Shown here one piece after another: positions 24,197 through 33,979 of a stretch of 37,764 nucleotides of DNA (positions within the stretch are counted from its first letter, which is position 1; each line of letters starts with the position of its first letter). Origin of the DNA: JBCBGF01 sp039820585 (GTDB taxonomy: Bacteria; Pseudomonadota; Alphaproteobacteria; Rhodobacterales; Rhodobacteraceae); assembly GCA_039820585.1 (NCBI GenBank), contig JBCBPV010000032.1:1-37764 (forward strand), in the 5' to 3' direction. A model generated the notes under the pieces. The model was given only the letters and a program-made list of their open reading frames with translations. It was not told the DNA's origin and did not search any database. Both the position numbers and the translations under genes were made by a program.

Positions 24197-24221
24197 CAAT
24201 ACTTCTCATCGAGGCTATACT
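24193..24221 (+). promoter_or_regulatory. Sigma70 promoter for the paa operon
   Basis: TTGGCA (24193-24198), a 17-base spacer, and TATACT (24216-24221): one mismatch to consensus in each hexamer. It lies 40 bases before the thiolase ATG and is the best promoter in the window. Confidence 0.75.
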
Positions 24222-24261
24222 TCACTGAGGCGTGCAACGTCGCGCCATTGTGGAGGAGCCC

Positions 24262-25467
<1,206 letters not shown>

Positions 25468-25480
25468 AGGAGGAACCGCG

Positions 25481-26473
25481 ATGTATGCACAGATGGTTCA
25501 GTCGACCGGCGCGGGCGTGAAATCCCGCGAGGAGATGACCAAGGAGGAACGCAGGTTCCAAGACCGCATCGACGCGGGCCAGAAGATCGAGCCTAAGGAC
25601 TGGATGCCCGAGGGCTACCGCAAAACGCTGATCCGCCAGATTGGCCAGCACGCGCATTCCGAAATCGTGGGCCAACTGCCCGAAGGCAACTGGATCACCC
25701 GTGCGCCGACGCTGGAGAGGAAGGCGATCCTGCTTGCAAAGGTGCAGGATGAGGCGGGGCATGGGCTGTACCTCTATTGCGCCGCCGAGACGTTGGGGGT
25801 TAGCCGGGATGAGCTGACCGAAGACCTGTTATCGGGGAAGATGAAGTATTCCTCGATCTTCAACTATCCCACGCTGACATGGGCGGATATGGGCGCGGTG
25901 GGCTGGCTCGTCGATGGGGCTGCGATCATGAACCAGGTGCCGCTGCAGCGCACATCCTATGGCCCCTATTCGCGCGCGATGATCCGGATCTGCAAGGAGG
26001 AGTCGTTCCACCAGCGCCAAGGCTTCGACATCATGATGAAGATGGCGAACGGAACCGAGGCGCAGAAGCGGATGGCGCAGGATGCGCTGGATCGGTTCTG
26101 GTATCCCTCGCTGATGATGTTCGGACCGTCGGACAAGGAATCTGTGCATTCGGCGCAGTCGATGGCCTGGAAGATCAAGATCAACACCAATGACGAGCTG
26201 CGCCAGAAATTCGTGGACCAGACCGTGCCGCAGGCCGAGTTCTTGGGGCTGACCGTGCCGGACGCGGACCTGACATGGAATGACGAGACCGGGCATTACG
26301 ATTTCACCGAGCCGGACTGGTCGGAGTTTTACAATGTGCTGAAGGGCAATGGGCCGTGCAATGCCGAACGCATCGGGGCGCGGCGCGAGGCTTGGGACGA
26401 TGGCGCCTGGGTGCGCGAGGGGCTGATGGCGCACGCGCGGAAGAAGGCGGCGCGGAAGGTGGCGGCAGAGTAG
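25481..26473 (+). CDS. paaA: Phenylacetyl-CoA epoxidase subunit PaaA (catalytic)
   Basis: A 330-residue diiron oxygenase subunit that epoxidises the aromatic ring of phenylacetyl-CoA at the 1,2 position with O2. Ligand motifs are E61 (HAHSEIVG), E91-x2-H94 (QDEAGHGLYLY), a D145 region and E174-x2-H177 (EESFHQRQG), the paired EXXH pattern of bacterial multicomponent monooxygenases. The length matches the family. The ribosome-binding site AAGGAGG (25467-25473) overlaps the thiolase stop. In other genomes paaB follows directly; here an extra small gene of lower GC intervenes. Confidence 0.97.
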   Translation: MYAQMVQSTGAGVKSREEMTKEERRFQDRIDAGQKIEPKDWMPEGYRKTLIRQIGQHAHSEIVGQLPEGNWITRAPTLERKAILLAKVQDEAGHGLYLYCAAETLGVSRDELTEDLLSGKMKYSSIFNYPTLTWADMGAVGWLVDGAAIMNQVPLQRTSYGPYSRAMIRICKEESFHQRQGFDIMMKMANGTEAQKRMAQDALDRFWYPSLMMFGPSDKESVHSAQSMAWKIKINTNDELRQKFVDQTVPQAEFLGLTVPDADLTWNDETGHYDFTEPDWSEFYNVLKGNGPCNAERIGARREAWDDGAWVREGLMAHARKKAARKVAAE

Positions 26474-26483
26474 GGTTGATAAG

Positions 26484-26738
26484 ATGCCAATGAAGCCAGT
26501 TTTGACAAAATGCCCAGTGTGTGACTTGGAACGTCAAACGGGGCCAAGTGTTTACAACGGGCATGCACTTAAGGGATGGGGCATTACAGTTTGTTCTTCG
26601 TGCTACGAAGGCAATCACGATGGTTGGGCGCCTCACAGAGAAGACAAGCTGTTGGCTATCATCAAAAGCAGCGGAACTCCTGAACCAGCGCGCTTGCACA
26701 ACGGGCTCTTGCCTAGAGAATTTGAGGTTGAGCAATGA
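26484..26738 (+). CDS. Small CxxC protein inserted between paaA and paaB
   Basis: An 84-residue protein (or 82 from the ATG at 26490). Two CxxC pairs, C10-x2-C13 (KCPVCDLERQ) and C37-x2-C40 (TVCSSCYEG), make a likely zinc ribbon, followed by HDGWAPHREDKLLAIIKSSG. I do not recognise a named family. By hand count it is about 50% GC, against roughly 60-67% for its neighbours, so it looks acquired. Its stop codon overlaps the paaB start (ATGA at 26735-26738), and the GAGG that serves paaB lies inside its last codons, so translation is coupled. It could be a metal-binding accessory protein, or a neutral passenger. It is not part of known PaaABCDE complexes. Confidence 0.7.
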   Translation: MPMKPVLTKCPVCDLERQTGPSVYNGHALKGWGITVCSSCYEGNHDGWAPHREDKLLAIIKSSGTPEPARLHNGLLPREFEVEQ

Positions 26739-27025
26739 CCGAGCGCCACGAATGGCCCCTGTGGGAGATCTTCATCCGCGGCCAGCACGGGCTGAACCAC
26801 CGGCACGTGGGCAGCCTGCATGCCCCCGACGCCGAGATGGCGATCAAGAACGCGCGCGATGTCTACACCCGCCGCAATGAAGGCGTGTCGATCTGGGCGG
26901 TGGAAGCGCGGCATATCTCGGCCTCCTCGCCCTCGGACAAGGGGCCACTTTATGAGCCCGCGCAATCCAAGGTCTACCGCCACCCCACCTTCTTCGACAT
27001 CCCCGACGACGCGGGCCACATGTGA
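26735..27025 (+). CDS. paaB: Phenylacetyl-CoA epoxidase subunit PaaB
   Basis: A 96-residue subunit, full length for the family. The conserved WPLWEIFIRGQHGLNHRHVG and DVYTRRNEGVSIWAVEA are present. PaaB bridges PaaAC heterodimers and is thought to pass electrons from PaaE. It overlaps the preceding CxxC gene by four bases, and its own stop overlaps the paaC start by one base (TGATG). Confidence 0.96.
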   Translation: MTERHEWPLWEIFIRGQHGLNHRHVGSLHAPDAEMAIKNARDVYTRRNEGVSIWAVEARHISASSPSDKGPLYEPAQSKVYRHPTFFDIPDDAGHM

Positions 27026-27780
27026 TGTCGGACCCGCTGTTCCAGTTCCTGCTGCGCATGGGGGACAACACTTTGGTGCTGGGCCACCGCGTGTCGGAAT
27101 GGTGCGGCCATGCGCCGGTGCTGGAGGAAGACATTGCGCTCGCCAACACTGCGCTGGATCTGATCGGTCAGACGCAGATGTGGCTAAGGCTGGCCGGTGA
27201 GGTCGAGGGTCAGGGGCGCACGGCAGATGATCTGGCAATGCTGCGCGATGCGTGGGACTTTCGGAACGTGCTGCTCGTGGAGCAGCCCAACGGTGGTTTC
27301 GGGCAAACGATCCTGCGGCAATACCTGTTTGATGCCTGGCATGACCTGATGCTGGCGGGGCTGCGGGAAAGCGCAGAGCCGCGTGTGGCGGAGATCGCCG
27401 AGAAGGCATCAAAAGAGGTGCGCTATCATCTGGAACGGTCGGCGGACACGGTGATCGGGTTGGGCGATGGCACGAATGAGAGCCACGGGCGGATGCAGGC
27501 GGCGCTCGATCTGCTCTGGCCGTTTGTGGGAGAGATGCTGGCACCCGATGATCTGGACCGTGAGCTTGGCAAAGCGGGCATCGCGCCGGATCTGGAGGCT
27601 ATCGCGGCGGACTATCACCGCAACGTCAGGGCCGTTCTGACGGACGCCACGCTTAAGATCCCCGCCGATCCCTTCACCCACCTGGGTGGCAAATCAGGGG
27701 CGCGGCACAGCGAACACTTGGGCCACATGCTCACCCAGATGCAGTGGCTTCAACGCGCCTATCCGGGGGCGACATGGTAG
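27025..27780 (+). CDS. paaC: Phenylacetyl-CoA epoxidase subunit PaaC (structural)
   Basis: A 251-residue ferritin-fold partner of PaaA. It shows the PaaC pattern (FQFLLRMGDNTLVLGHRVSE; APVLEEDIALANTALDLIGQ; KEVRYHLERSADTVIGLGDG; HSEHLGHMLTQMQWLQRAYPG). It is the non-catalytic scaffold of the epoxidase. The ATG at 27025 overlaps the paaB TGA; an in-frame GTG at 27022 is possible but less likely. Its 3' end overlaps the paaD start by seven bases. Confidence 0.95.
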   Translation: MSDPLFQFLLRMGDNTLVLGHRVSEWCGHAPVLEEDIALANTALDLIGQTQMWLRLAGEVEGQGRTADDLAMLRDAWDFRNVLLVEQPNGGFGQTILRQYLFDAWHDLMLAGLRESAEPRVAEIAEKASKEVRYHLERSADTVIGLGDGTNESHGRMQAALDLLWPFVGEMLAPDDLDRELGKAGIAPDLEAIAADYHRNVRAVLTDATLKIPADPFTHLGGKSGARHSEHLGHMLTQMQWLQRAYPGATW

Positions 27781-28241
27781 AGGTTCAGCCGTCGATTGCG
27801 GATATCTGGGGCTGGCTTGCGGATGTGCCGGACCCGGAGATTCCGGTGATCTCGGTGGTCGATCTGGGGATCATCCGGGATGTCACGCGGGAAGGCGGGA
27901 CGATTGTTGTGGCGATCACGCCGACCTATTCGGGGTGCCCGGCGACGACTGTAATCTCGATGGAGGTGGAGGCTGCTTTACGCGCCAACGGGTTGGAGGA
28001 TTTCGAGCTGCGCCGCAAGATTGCGCCGGCCTGGACGACCGATTGGATATCAGACACCGGGCGCGCAAAGCTGGAAGCCTACGGCATCGCGCCACCTCAG
28101 GCTGCGGGCGGGCCAGAACGGTGTCCGCATTGCGGGTCGGGTCATGTCGAGCGGATCAGCCAGTTCGGATCGACGCCCTGTAAAGCACAGTGGCGGTGCC
28201 GCGACTGCCTGGAACCCTTTGACTACTTCAAATGCATCTGA
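27774..28241 (+). CDS. paaD: Epoxidase maturation factor PaaD
   Basis: A 155-residue protein. Residues 5-95 are a DUF59/MIP18-type Fe-S assembly domain (DPEIPVISVVDLGIIRDV; TYSGCPATTVI with C55). The C-terminal tail is a zinc-ribbon-like element with C117-x2-C120 and C142-x2-C145. PaaD is required for maturation of the epoxidase, probably for the 2Fe-2S cluster of PaaE. The ATG at 27774 lies inside the end of paaC, as is usual for these coupled genes. Confidence 0.94.
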   Translation: MVEVQPSIADIWGWLADVPDPEIPVISVVDLGIIRDVTREGGTIVVAITPTYSGCPATTVISMEVEAALRANGLEDFELRRKIAPAWTTDWISDTGRAKLEAYGIAPPQAAGGPERCPHCGSGHVERISQFGSTPCKAQWRCRDCLEPFDYFKCI

Positions 28242-28256
28242 CGGAGAACGCTCCCC

Positions 28257-28607
28257 ATGTCCTTTCCCACCGCCCACGCCGCTGTTGAGGCTTATATTGA
28301 TGGCACGCGCACCCGCGACGTGGCGCTGTTGAAAACCGTGTTTGCCGAGGGCGCGGTGATGACCGGTTATCTTGGCCCTGACCTGTTGCATGGCGGGCCG
28401 GAACCATTTTACGGCGCGCTGGAAGCCAACGAGGTGGGCGATGATTATACCGCGACCATCGTGGACGTCACCGGAACGGGTGCGATCGCCACGGGGCAGT
28501 TGGCCGAAGACAACCTGCTTGGCCTCTCGGTTTTGCACCACTTCCAGTTGGTTCGCCTGCCGGAGGGCGGGTGGAAGATCAGCGCGAAGCTGTTCAAGCA
28601 TTCCTGA
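28257..28607 (+). CDS. NTF2-like (putative lumazine-binding, PF12893-type) protein within the paa operon
   Basis: A 116-residue cone-shaped-fold protein. AAVEAYIDGTRTRDVALLKT, YLGPDLLHGGPEPFYGALE, VTGTGAIATGQLAEDN and WKISAKLFKHS are the hallmarks of the Lumazine_bd_2 branch of the NTF2/SnoaL superfamily. Members bind small hydrophobic ligands or act as cofactor-free catalysts; no function is known in phenylacetate degradation. It lies 15 bases after paaD with a GGAG site and directly abuts paaE (TGA then ATG, no gap), so it is co-expressed. Its composition resembles its neighbours. A role with reactive ring-epoxide or oxepin intermediates is possible but speculative. Confidence 0.82.
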   Translation: MSFPTAHAAVEAYIDGTRTRDVALLKTVFAEGAVMTGYLGPDLLHGGPEPFYGALEANEVGDDYTATIVDVTGTGAIATGQLAEDNLLGLSVLHHFQLVRLPEGGWKISAKLFKHS

Positions 28608-29672
28608 ATGGCTTTCTACGACCTCACAGTCACTGGGATTAAAAAGACTATTCGCGATGCGGTGGTTCTAACCCTGCGTCCCGATCCGGGCGATGCCGAG
28701 GCGTTTGCGTTCAAGCAGGGCCAGTACCTGACCTTCCGCCGTGACTTTGATGGCGTGGAGGTGCGGCGGTCTTATTCGATCTGCGCGGGCCTTGATGACG
28801 GGGTCTTACAGGTCGGGATCAAGCGGGTGCAAGGCGGCGCATTCTCGACCTTTGCGAATGAGGAGCTGAAGCCCGGCGACCGCGTGTCGGTGATGCCGCC
28901 CATGGGCACGTTCACCCATGACCTCGCCCCGGATCGGGGGCGCAACTATGTAGGCTTCGCAGGTGGGTCCGGCATCACGCCGGTGCTGTCTATCCTGAAA
29001 ACCGTGCTGGCGCGCGAGCCACTGTCGACCTTCACGCTGGTCTACGCCAACCGGGGTGTGAACACGATCATGTTCCGCGAAGAGATTGAGGACCTGAAGA
29101 ACCTACACATGGGGCGGTTGACCGTGATCCATGTGCTGGAAACCGATGCGCAAGAGATCGACCTGTTCACGGGTCGTGTGACCGAGGAGAAATGTGCGGA
29201 CCTTTTCAAGCATTGGGTGAATATCGAGAACACCGATATGGTGTTCATCTGCGGGCCCGAGCCGATGATGCTGGGCATCTCGCACGCACTAGAGGCGCAT
29301 GGGTTGCACACGTCCCAGATCAAGTTTGAGCTGTTCAAATCGGGCCAGCCAGGGCGGGCCAAACAGCGCGCGGTGGCAGAGGCCGCGGCGGGCAAGAAAA
29401 CGCAGATCAGCATCACGCTGGATGGCGCGACCAGTAAGTTAGAGATGGAGCCGGGGACATCGGTCTTGGAAACCGGGCTCGCCAATGCGCTGGACGTGCC
29501 CTATGCCTGCACGTCTGGCGTGTGTTCGACCTGTCGGTGTCGGCTGATCGAGGGCGAGGTGGAAATGGCGGCAAACCACGCGCTTGAGGATTATGAGGTC
29601 GCGCGGGGCTACATCCTGTCGTGCCAGTCCTATCCGCTGACCGACCGAATTGCCGTGGACTACGATCAATGA
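28608..29672 (+). CDS. paaE: Phenylacetyl-CoA epoxidase reductase PaaE
   Basis: A 354-residue electron-transfer subunit. An N-terminal FAD/NAD(P) oxidoreductase module (about 1-235) has RRSYSICAG for flavin binding and AGGSGITPVLSIL and CGPEPMMLG for the nicotinamide nucleotide. A C-terminal plant-type 2Fe-2S ferredoxin domain (about 262-354) has C301, C306, C309 and C339. It passes electrons from NADPH to the PaaA diiron site. Overlaps paaZ by four bases (ATGA). Confidence 0.96.
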   Translation: MAFYDLTVTGIKKTIRDAVVLTLRPDPGDAEAFAFKQGQYLTFRRDFDGVEVRRSYSICAGLDDGVLQVGIKRVQGGAFSTFANEELKPGDRVSVMPPMGTFTHDLAPDRGRNYVGFAGGSGITPVLSILKTVLAREPLSTFTLVYANRGVNTIMFREEIEDLKNLHMGRLTVIHVLETDAQEIDLFTGRVTEEKCADLFKHWVNIENTDMVFICGPEPMMLGISHALEAHGLHTSQIKFELFKSGQPGRAKQRAVAEAAAGKKTQISITLDGATSKLEMEPGTSVLETGLANALDVPYACTSGVCSTCRCRLIEGEVEMAANHALEDYEVARGYILSCQSYPLTDRIAVDYDQ

Positions 29673-31699
29673 CGGTGCAGGACATCCAAAGCTACGCCCA
29701 TGGCGAATGGGTTGGTCCCGGCGCGGGGGCACGCACCATCGCAGATGCGGTGACGGGCGAAGTGTTTGCCGCGGCGGGCAACGACGCGCTGGATGTGGGC
29801 GCGATGCGGGCGTTTGCGAAGTCGCGGGGTGGGACGGCGCTGCGGGCGATGACGTTCCATGACCGCGCGCGGATGCTGAAGGGGCTGGCGCTGTACCTCG
29901 ATGAGCGGAAGGAGGGGCTTTATCGCCTGTCCTACCGCACCGGCGCGACGCTTGCGGACAGCAAAATCGACATCGATGGGGGGATCGGGACGATGTTCGT
30001 CTTCGCCTCCAAAGGGCGGCGGGAGATGCCGGACGGGCAGGTCTATCTCGATGGCGAGGTCGAGCGGCTGTCGCGGAATGGCACGTTTCTGGGGCAGCAC
30101 ATCTGCACGCCGTTGCAAGGGGTGGGCGTCCATATCAATGCCTTCAACTTCCCAGTCTGGGGGATGCTGGAAAAGCTGGCGCCAACGCTTCTGGCAGGCG
30201 TGCCGTCGATCGTGAAACCGGCCACGGCGAGTTGTTATCTGACCGAGGCCTGTGTGCGGTTGATCGTCGAAAGCGGCATCTTGCCTGACGGCGCGCTGCA
30301 ACTGGTGACGGGTGGGATTGGCGATCTTTTGGGTCGGCTCGATTGTCAGGATGTGGTCAGCTTTACCGGCTCGGCGGAGACGGCGTTCAAGCTGCGCGCT
30401 TCGGAACACCTCATGCGCAATGGCGTGCGCTTCGTGGCCGAGCAGGACAGTCTGAACGCCACAATCCTTGGCCCTGATGCCGGGCCCGGGACGCCGGAGT
30501 TCGATCTGTTTGCCAAGGAAGTGCATCGCGAGATGACGGCAAAGGCGGGGCAGAAATGCACAGCGATCCGACGGATCATCGTGCCAGAGGGGGTTGTAGA
30601 GGCGGTGATTGAGGCCGTGTCGGCCCGGTTGGAAAAGACGGTGATCGGTGCGCCCGACCTCAAGACAACGCGCATGGGTGCGCTGGTGTCCGAGGCGCAG
30701 CGGCGCGATGTGCTGGCGCGGGTGGAGGCGCTTGGCGCTGAGGCAGAGCGTGTATTTGGCGATCCCGCGCAGATGACGGTCGATGGCGCGGATGCGGAAA
30801 AGGGCGCGTTTCTGCCCCCGATGCTGTACCATTGCGCCGATCCAGACCGGGCCGAGCGGGTGCATGACACCGAAGCCTTCGGCCCGGTGGCCACGGTGAT
30901 GGGGTATCGCGATCTTGGGCACGCGATCGAACTGGTGAACCGGGGCGGCGGCAGTCTGGTGGCCTCGGTCGTCACGCATGACCCGCAGGTCGCGCGTGAC
31001 GTCGCGCTGGGCGCAGGGGCGTTCCACGGACGGCTTTACTTCAACAACCGCACGTCGATGGGGGAGAGTACAGGCCATGGCGCGCCCTTGCCACACATGG
31101 TCCATGGCGGGCCAGGACGTGCGGGGGGCGGAGAGGAACTCGGCGGTGTGCGGGGCGTGATGCACTACATGCAGCGGACCGCAATCCAGGGCAGCCCCGA
31201 CGTACTCAGCGCGATTGGTGGCATCTGGATGCCTGGCGCGGCAGAGCAGGATGCACCTGCCCATCCGTTTACGCGGGCGTTCGGCGATCTGGCGATTGGC
31301 GAGACGATTCATACGCCCGAGCGCGAGGTGACGCAGGAGGATATCGAGCACTTCGCCGCGTTCACCGGTGATAGCTTCTACGCCCACATGGATGACGCCG
31401 CGGCCCAGCGGAACCCGTTCTTTCCGGGCCGCGTGGCGCATGGCTATTTGCTGCTATCCTTCGCGGCGGGCCTGTTTGTGGACCCAAACGAGGGCCCCGT
31501 GCTGGCCAATACCGGCCTCGATAGCCTGCGCTTTCTGAAACCCGTTGAACCCGGTGCCCGCATCAAGGTACGTCTGACGGTCAAGAAAAAGACCCGCCGG
31601 AATGACGACTATGGTGAAGTGCGTTGGCATGTGACGCTCACCGATCACGTGGGTGATCTGGTGGCCGAGTATGACCTATTGACGATGAACGCCTATTGA
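29669..31699 (+). CDS. paaZ: Bifunctional oxepin-CoA hydrolase / semialdehyde dehydrogenase PaaZ
   Basis: A 676-residue fusion. Residues about 1-515 are an aldehyde dehydrogenase with catalytic C297 (AGQKCTAIRR) and general base E258 (FVAEQDS). Residues about 540-676 are a MaoC/R-hydratase domain with the TGDSFYAHMDD active-site motif. The hydratase half opens the oxepin-CoA ring and the dehydrogenase half oxidises the reactive aldehyde to 3-oxo-5,6-dehydrosuberyl-CoA. Length and cysteine position match E. coli PaaZ. The ATG at 29669 overlaps the paaE stop. PaaG, which makes oxepin-CoA, is not in the window. Confidence 0.96.
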   Translation: MTVQDIQSYAHGEWVGPGAGARTIADAVTGEVFAAAGNDALDVGAMRAFAKSRGGTALRAMTFHDRARMLKGLALYLDERKEGLYRLSYRTGATLADSKIDIDGGIGTMFVFASKGRREMPDGQVYLDGEVERLSRNGTFLGQHICTPLQGVGVHINAFNFPVWGMLEKLAPTLLAGVPSIVKPATASCYLTEACVRLIVESGILPDGALQLVTGGIGDLLGRLDCQDVVSFTGSAETAFKLRASEHLMRNGVRFVAEQDSLNATILGPDAGPGTPEFDLFAKEVHREMTAKAGQKCTAIRRIIVPEGVVEAVIEAVSARLEKTVIGAPDLKTTRMGALVSEAQRRDVLARVEALGAEAERVFGDPAQMTVDGADAEKGAFLPPMLYHCADPDRAERVHDTEAFGPVATVMGYRDLGHAIELVNRGGGSLVASVVTHDPQVARDVALGAGAFHGRLYFNNRTSMGESTGHGAPLPHMVHGGPGRAGGGEELGGVRGVMHYMQRTAIQGSPDVLSAIGGIWMPGAAEQDAPAHPFTRAFGDLAIGETIHTPEREVTQEDIEHFAAFTGDSFYAHMDDAAAQRNPFFPGRVAHGYLLLSFAAGLFVDPNEGPVLANTGLDSLRFLKPVEPGARIKVRLTVKKKTRRNDDYGEVRWHVTLTDHVGDLVAEYDLLTMNAY

Positions 31700-31760
31700 G
31701 GTGCGGTGCGCGCGAGACCGCGCTAGACTGTACCCAAACGCGCAAAAGGGAGATCCCGCC

Positions 31761-32993
31761 ATGTGTGCCATTGCACTTGCCACCGAGACGCCGGAACCGG
31801 GCCACGGCCCTGACCTCGGACCGTTCGACTGGGCCGATCCGCTGCGCCTGGAAGATCACCTGAGCGAAGATGAACGCATGCTGCGCGATGCGGCACGGGC
31901 GTTTGCAGAGACCACGCTTCAGCCGCGTGTAACCGAGGCCTATCGGGATGAGGTGGTCGATCCTGGCCTGTTTGCTGAGTTGGGGCAGGCGGGTCTGTTG
32001 GGTCTGACGATCCCCGAGGCCTATGGCGGGCTTGGCGCGGGTTACGTCACCTATGGCCTCGTCGCGCGCGAGATTGAGCGCGTGGACTCCGGCTATCGCT
32101 CGATGATGTCGGTGCAGTCGAGCCTCGTAATGTACCCTATCCACGCCTATGGCAGCGAGGAACAACGGCGCAAATATCTGCCCGGTCTGGCGGCGGGGGA
32201 GTTGATCGGCTGTTTTGGCCTGACGGAGCCTGATGCGGGATCGGATCCGGCGGGGATGAAGACGCGAGCCGAGAAGACCGACGGGGGCTATCGCCTGACA
32301 GGTTCGAAAATGTGGATTTCTAACAGCCCGATTGCCGATGTGTTTGTGATCTGGGCCAAGTCCGACGCCCATGATGGCAAGATCCGTGGGTTTGTGCTGG
32401 AGAAGGGCATGAAGGGTCTGTCCGCCCCCAAGGTTGGCGGCAAACTGAGCCTGCGCGCCAGTGTGACTGGTGAGATCGTGATGGATGGGGTCGAGGTGGG
32501 CGAAGATGCGCTTCTGCCCGGTGTCCAGGGGCTTAAGGGGCCCTTTGGCTGCTTGAACCGCGCGCGGTACGGCATAGCCTGGGGCGTGATGGGCGCGTCT
32601 GAGGCGTGCTGGCACGCGGCACGGGCCTACGGGCTGGACCGCAAGCAGTTCGGCAAGCCCATTGCCGGGACGCAATTGTTTCAGAAGAAGCTCGCCGATA
32701 TGCAGACCGAGATCACCCTGGGTCTGCATGCCGCCCTGCAAGTAGGTCGCGCGATGGAGGCGGGGTCCGCCGCGCCCGAAATGATCAGCCTGATCAAGCG
32801 TAACAATTGCGGTAAGGCGCTGGATATCGCGCGGACGGCGCGGGACATGCATGGGGGCAACGGGATATCCGAGGACTTTCAGGTCATGCGCCACATGATG
32901 AACCTGGAGACGGTGAACACCTATGAAGGCACCCATGATATCCATGCGCTGATCCTGGGTCGGGCGCAGACGGGCCTGCAGGCGTTCTTTTAG
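31761..32993 (+). CDS. gcdH: Glutaryl-CoA dehydrogenase
   Basis: A 410-residue acyl-CoA dehydrogenase. It has FAD/substrate motifs GCFGLTEPDAGSDPAG and the C-terminal NTYEGTHDIHALILGRA, whose E389 is the catalytic base characteristic of glutaryl-CoA dehydrogenases. It converts glutaryl-CoA to crotonyl-CoA and CO2, feeding electrons to ETF, in lysine, tryptophan and aromatic degradation. The ATG at 31761 has a GGGAG before it. It lies 61 bases after paaZ. An unusual inclusion beside phenylacetate genes, perhaps sharing the acyl-CoA pool. Confidence 0.92.
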   Translation: MCAIALATETPEPGHGPDLGPFDWADPLRLEDHLSEDERMLRDAARAFAETTLQPRVTEAYRDEVVDPGLFAELGQAGLLGLTIPEAYGGLGAGYVTYGLVAREIERVDSGYRSMMSVQSSLVMYPIHAYGSEEQRRKYLPGLAAGELIGCFGLTEPDAGSDPAGMKTRAEKTDGGYRLTGSKMWISNSPIADVFVIWAKSDAHDGKIRGFVLEKGMKGLSAPKVGGKLSLRASVTGEIVMDGVEVGEDALLPGVQGLKGPFGCLNRARYGIAWGVMGASEACWHAARAYGLDRKQFGKPIAGTQLFQKKLADMQTEITLGLHAALQVGRAMEAGSAAPEMISLIKRNNCGKALDIARTARDMHGGNGISEDFQVMRHMMNLETVNTYEGTHDIHALILGRAQTGLQAFF

Positions 32994-32998
32994 GCCCC

Positions 32999-33916
32999 AT
33001 GCCCGACGATCACGCCACCACGCACGACGCTCTGGAAGACCCCCGGAACGCGGATATCGGGATCTATGTGAACGGTGAGATCGTCCATCGCGATATTGCG
33101 AAAGTCTCGGTCTATGACAGCGGCTTCATGTTGGGCGATGGGATGTGGGAAGGGCTGCGCCTTTACGATGGTGTCTGGGCCTTTTTCGACGATCACATGG
33201 ATCGCTTCTTTGACAGCTGCAAGGCGGTAAGCCTGGATGTCGGCATGGACCGGCAGGGCATCTTCGACGCGCTGGAGATGACGCGTGCGGCCAATGACAT
33301 GCATACGGACGTGCATTGCCGCCTGATGCTGACCAGGGGTGTGAAGGTGCGGCCGTTCCAGCACCCCTCGCTCAGCCGGTCGGGGCCGACGCTGGTGATC
33401 ATCATGGAGCATTCAAAGCCCGTGGATCGCTTGCAGTCCGCGGGCATTCGGCTGGCCACCGTTCCCCAGGTGCGCGGATTGCCGATGAGCCAGGATGCCA
33501 AGTACAACAGCCACTCCAAGCTCAACTGCGTGATTGCCTGTCTGCAAGCCGAACAGGCTGGGGCGGATGAGGGGCTGATGCTTGATCCCCATGGCTTTGT
33601 GAACACGACCAATGCCTGCAACTTCTTCATCGTGCGGCGGGGCGAGGTCTGGACCTCGACCGGGGATTACTGCATGAACGGGGTGACGCGGCAGAAGGTG
33701 ATTGATCTGTGTCGGGCGAACGGCATTCCGGTGTTTGAGAAGAACTATTCGCTGTATGAGGCATATGGAGCGGATGAGGCGTTTCTGACGGGCACGTTCG
33801 GGGCGCAAACGCCCGTGGCCTCTATCGACGGCAAGCCGATCGGGGACGGCACACGTCCGGTCACCACCCGCATTCGCGATCTTTATAAACAGATGGTCGG
33901 GGATCATGTGGCGTAG
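32999..33916 (+). CDS. Class IV PLP-dependent aminotransferase
   Basis: A 305-residue fold-type IV enzyme. ADIGIYVNGEIVHRDIAKVS and DSGFMLGDGMWEG are the N-terminal signature. The PLP lysine is K168 (MSQDAKYNSHSKLN), and the phosphate-binding region is FVNTTNACNFFIV. The family includes branched-chain and D-amino acid aminotransferases and aminodeoxychorismate lyase; the motifs do not fix which. The gene starts five bases after gcdH, so it is co-transcribed. A role feeding 2-oxo or amino acids into the glutaryl-CoA branch is an inference. Confidence 0.88.
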   Translation: MPDDHATTHDALEDPRNADIGIYVNGEIVHRDIAKVSVYDSGFMLGDGMWEGLRLYDGVWAFFDDHMDRFFDSCKAVSLDVGMDRQGIFDALEMTRAANDMHTDVHCRLMLTRGVKVRPFQHPSLSRSGPTLVIIMEHSKPVDRLQSAGIRLATVPQVRGLPMSQDAKYNSHSKLNCVIACLQAEQAGADEGLMLDPHGFVNTTNACNFFIVRRGEVWTSTGDYCMNGVTRQKVIDLCRANGIPVFEKNYSLYEAYGADEAFLTGTFGAQTPVASIDGKPIGDGTRPVTTRIRDLYKQMVGDHVA

Positions 33917-33979
33917 ATGACACGCCTATGAAAACGGCCGCCCTGGTTAATCGGAATCAGGACTGAGTACGTCGCAAGT

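Noticed and set aside
29666..31441. A 591-codon open frame on the minus strand over paaZ
   Set aside because: It mirrors the high-GC third-position pattern of paaZ, has Arg/His-rich composition without domain resemblance, and paaZ is a certain gene.
31638..32945. A 435-codon minus-strand frame over gcdH
   Set aside because: Shadow of gcdH: His/Arg-rich without motifs, and it overlaps the end of paaZ.
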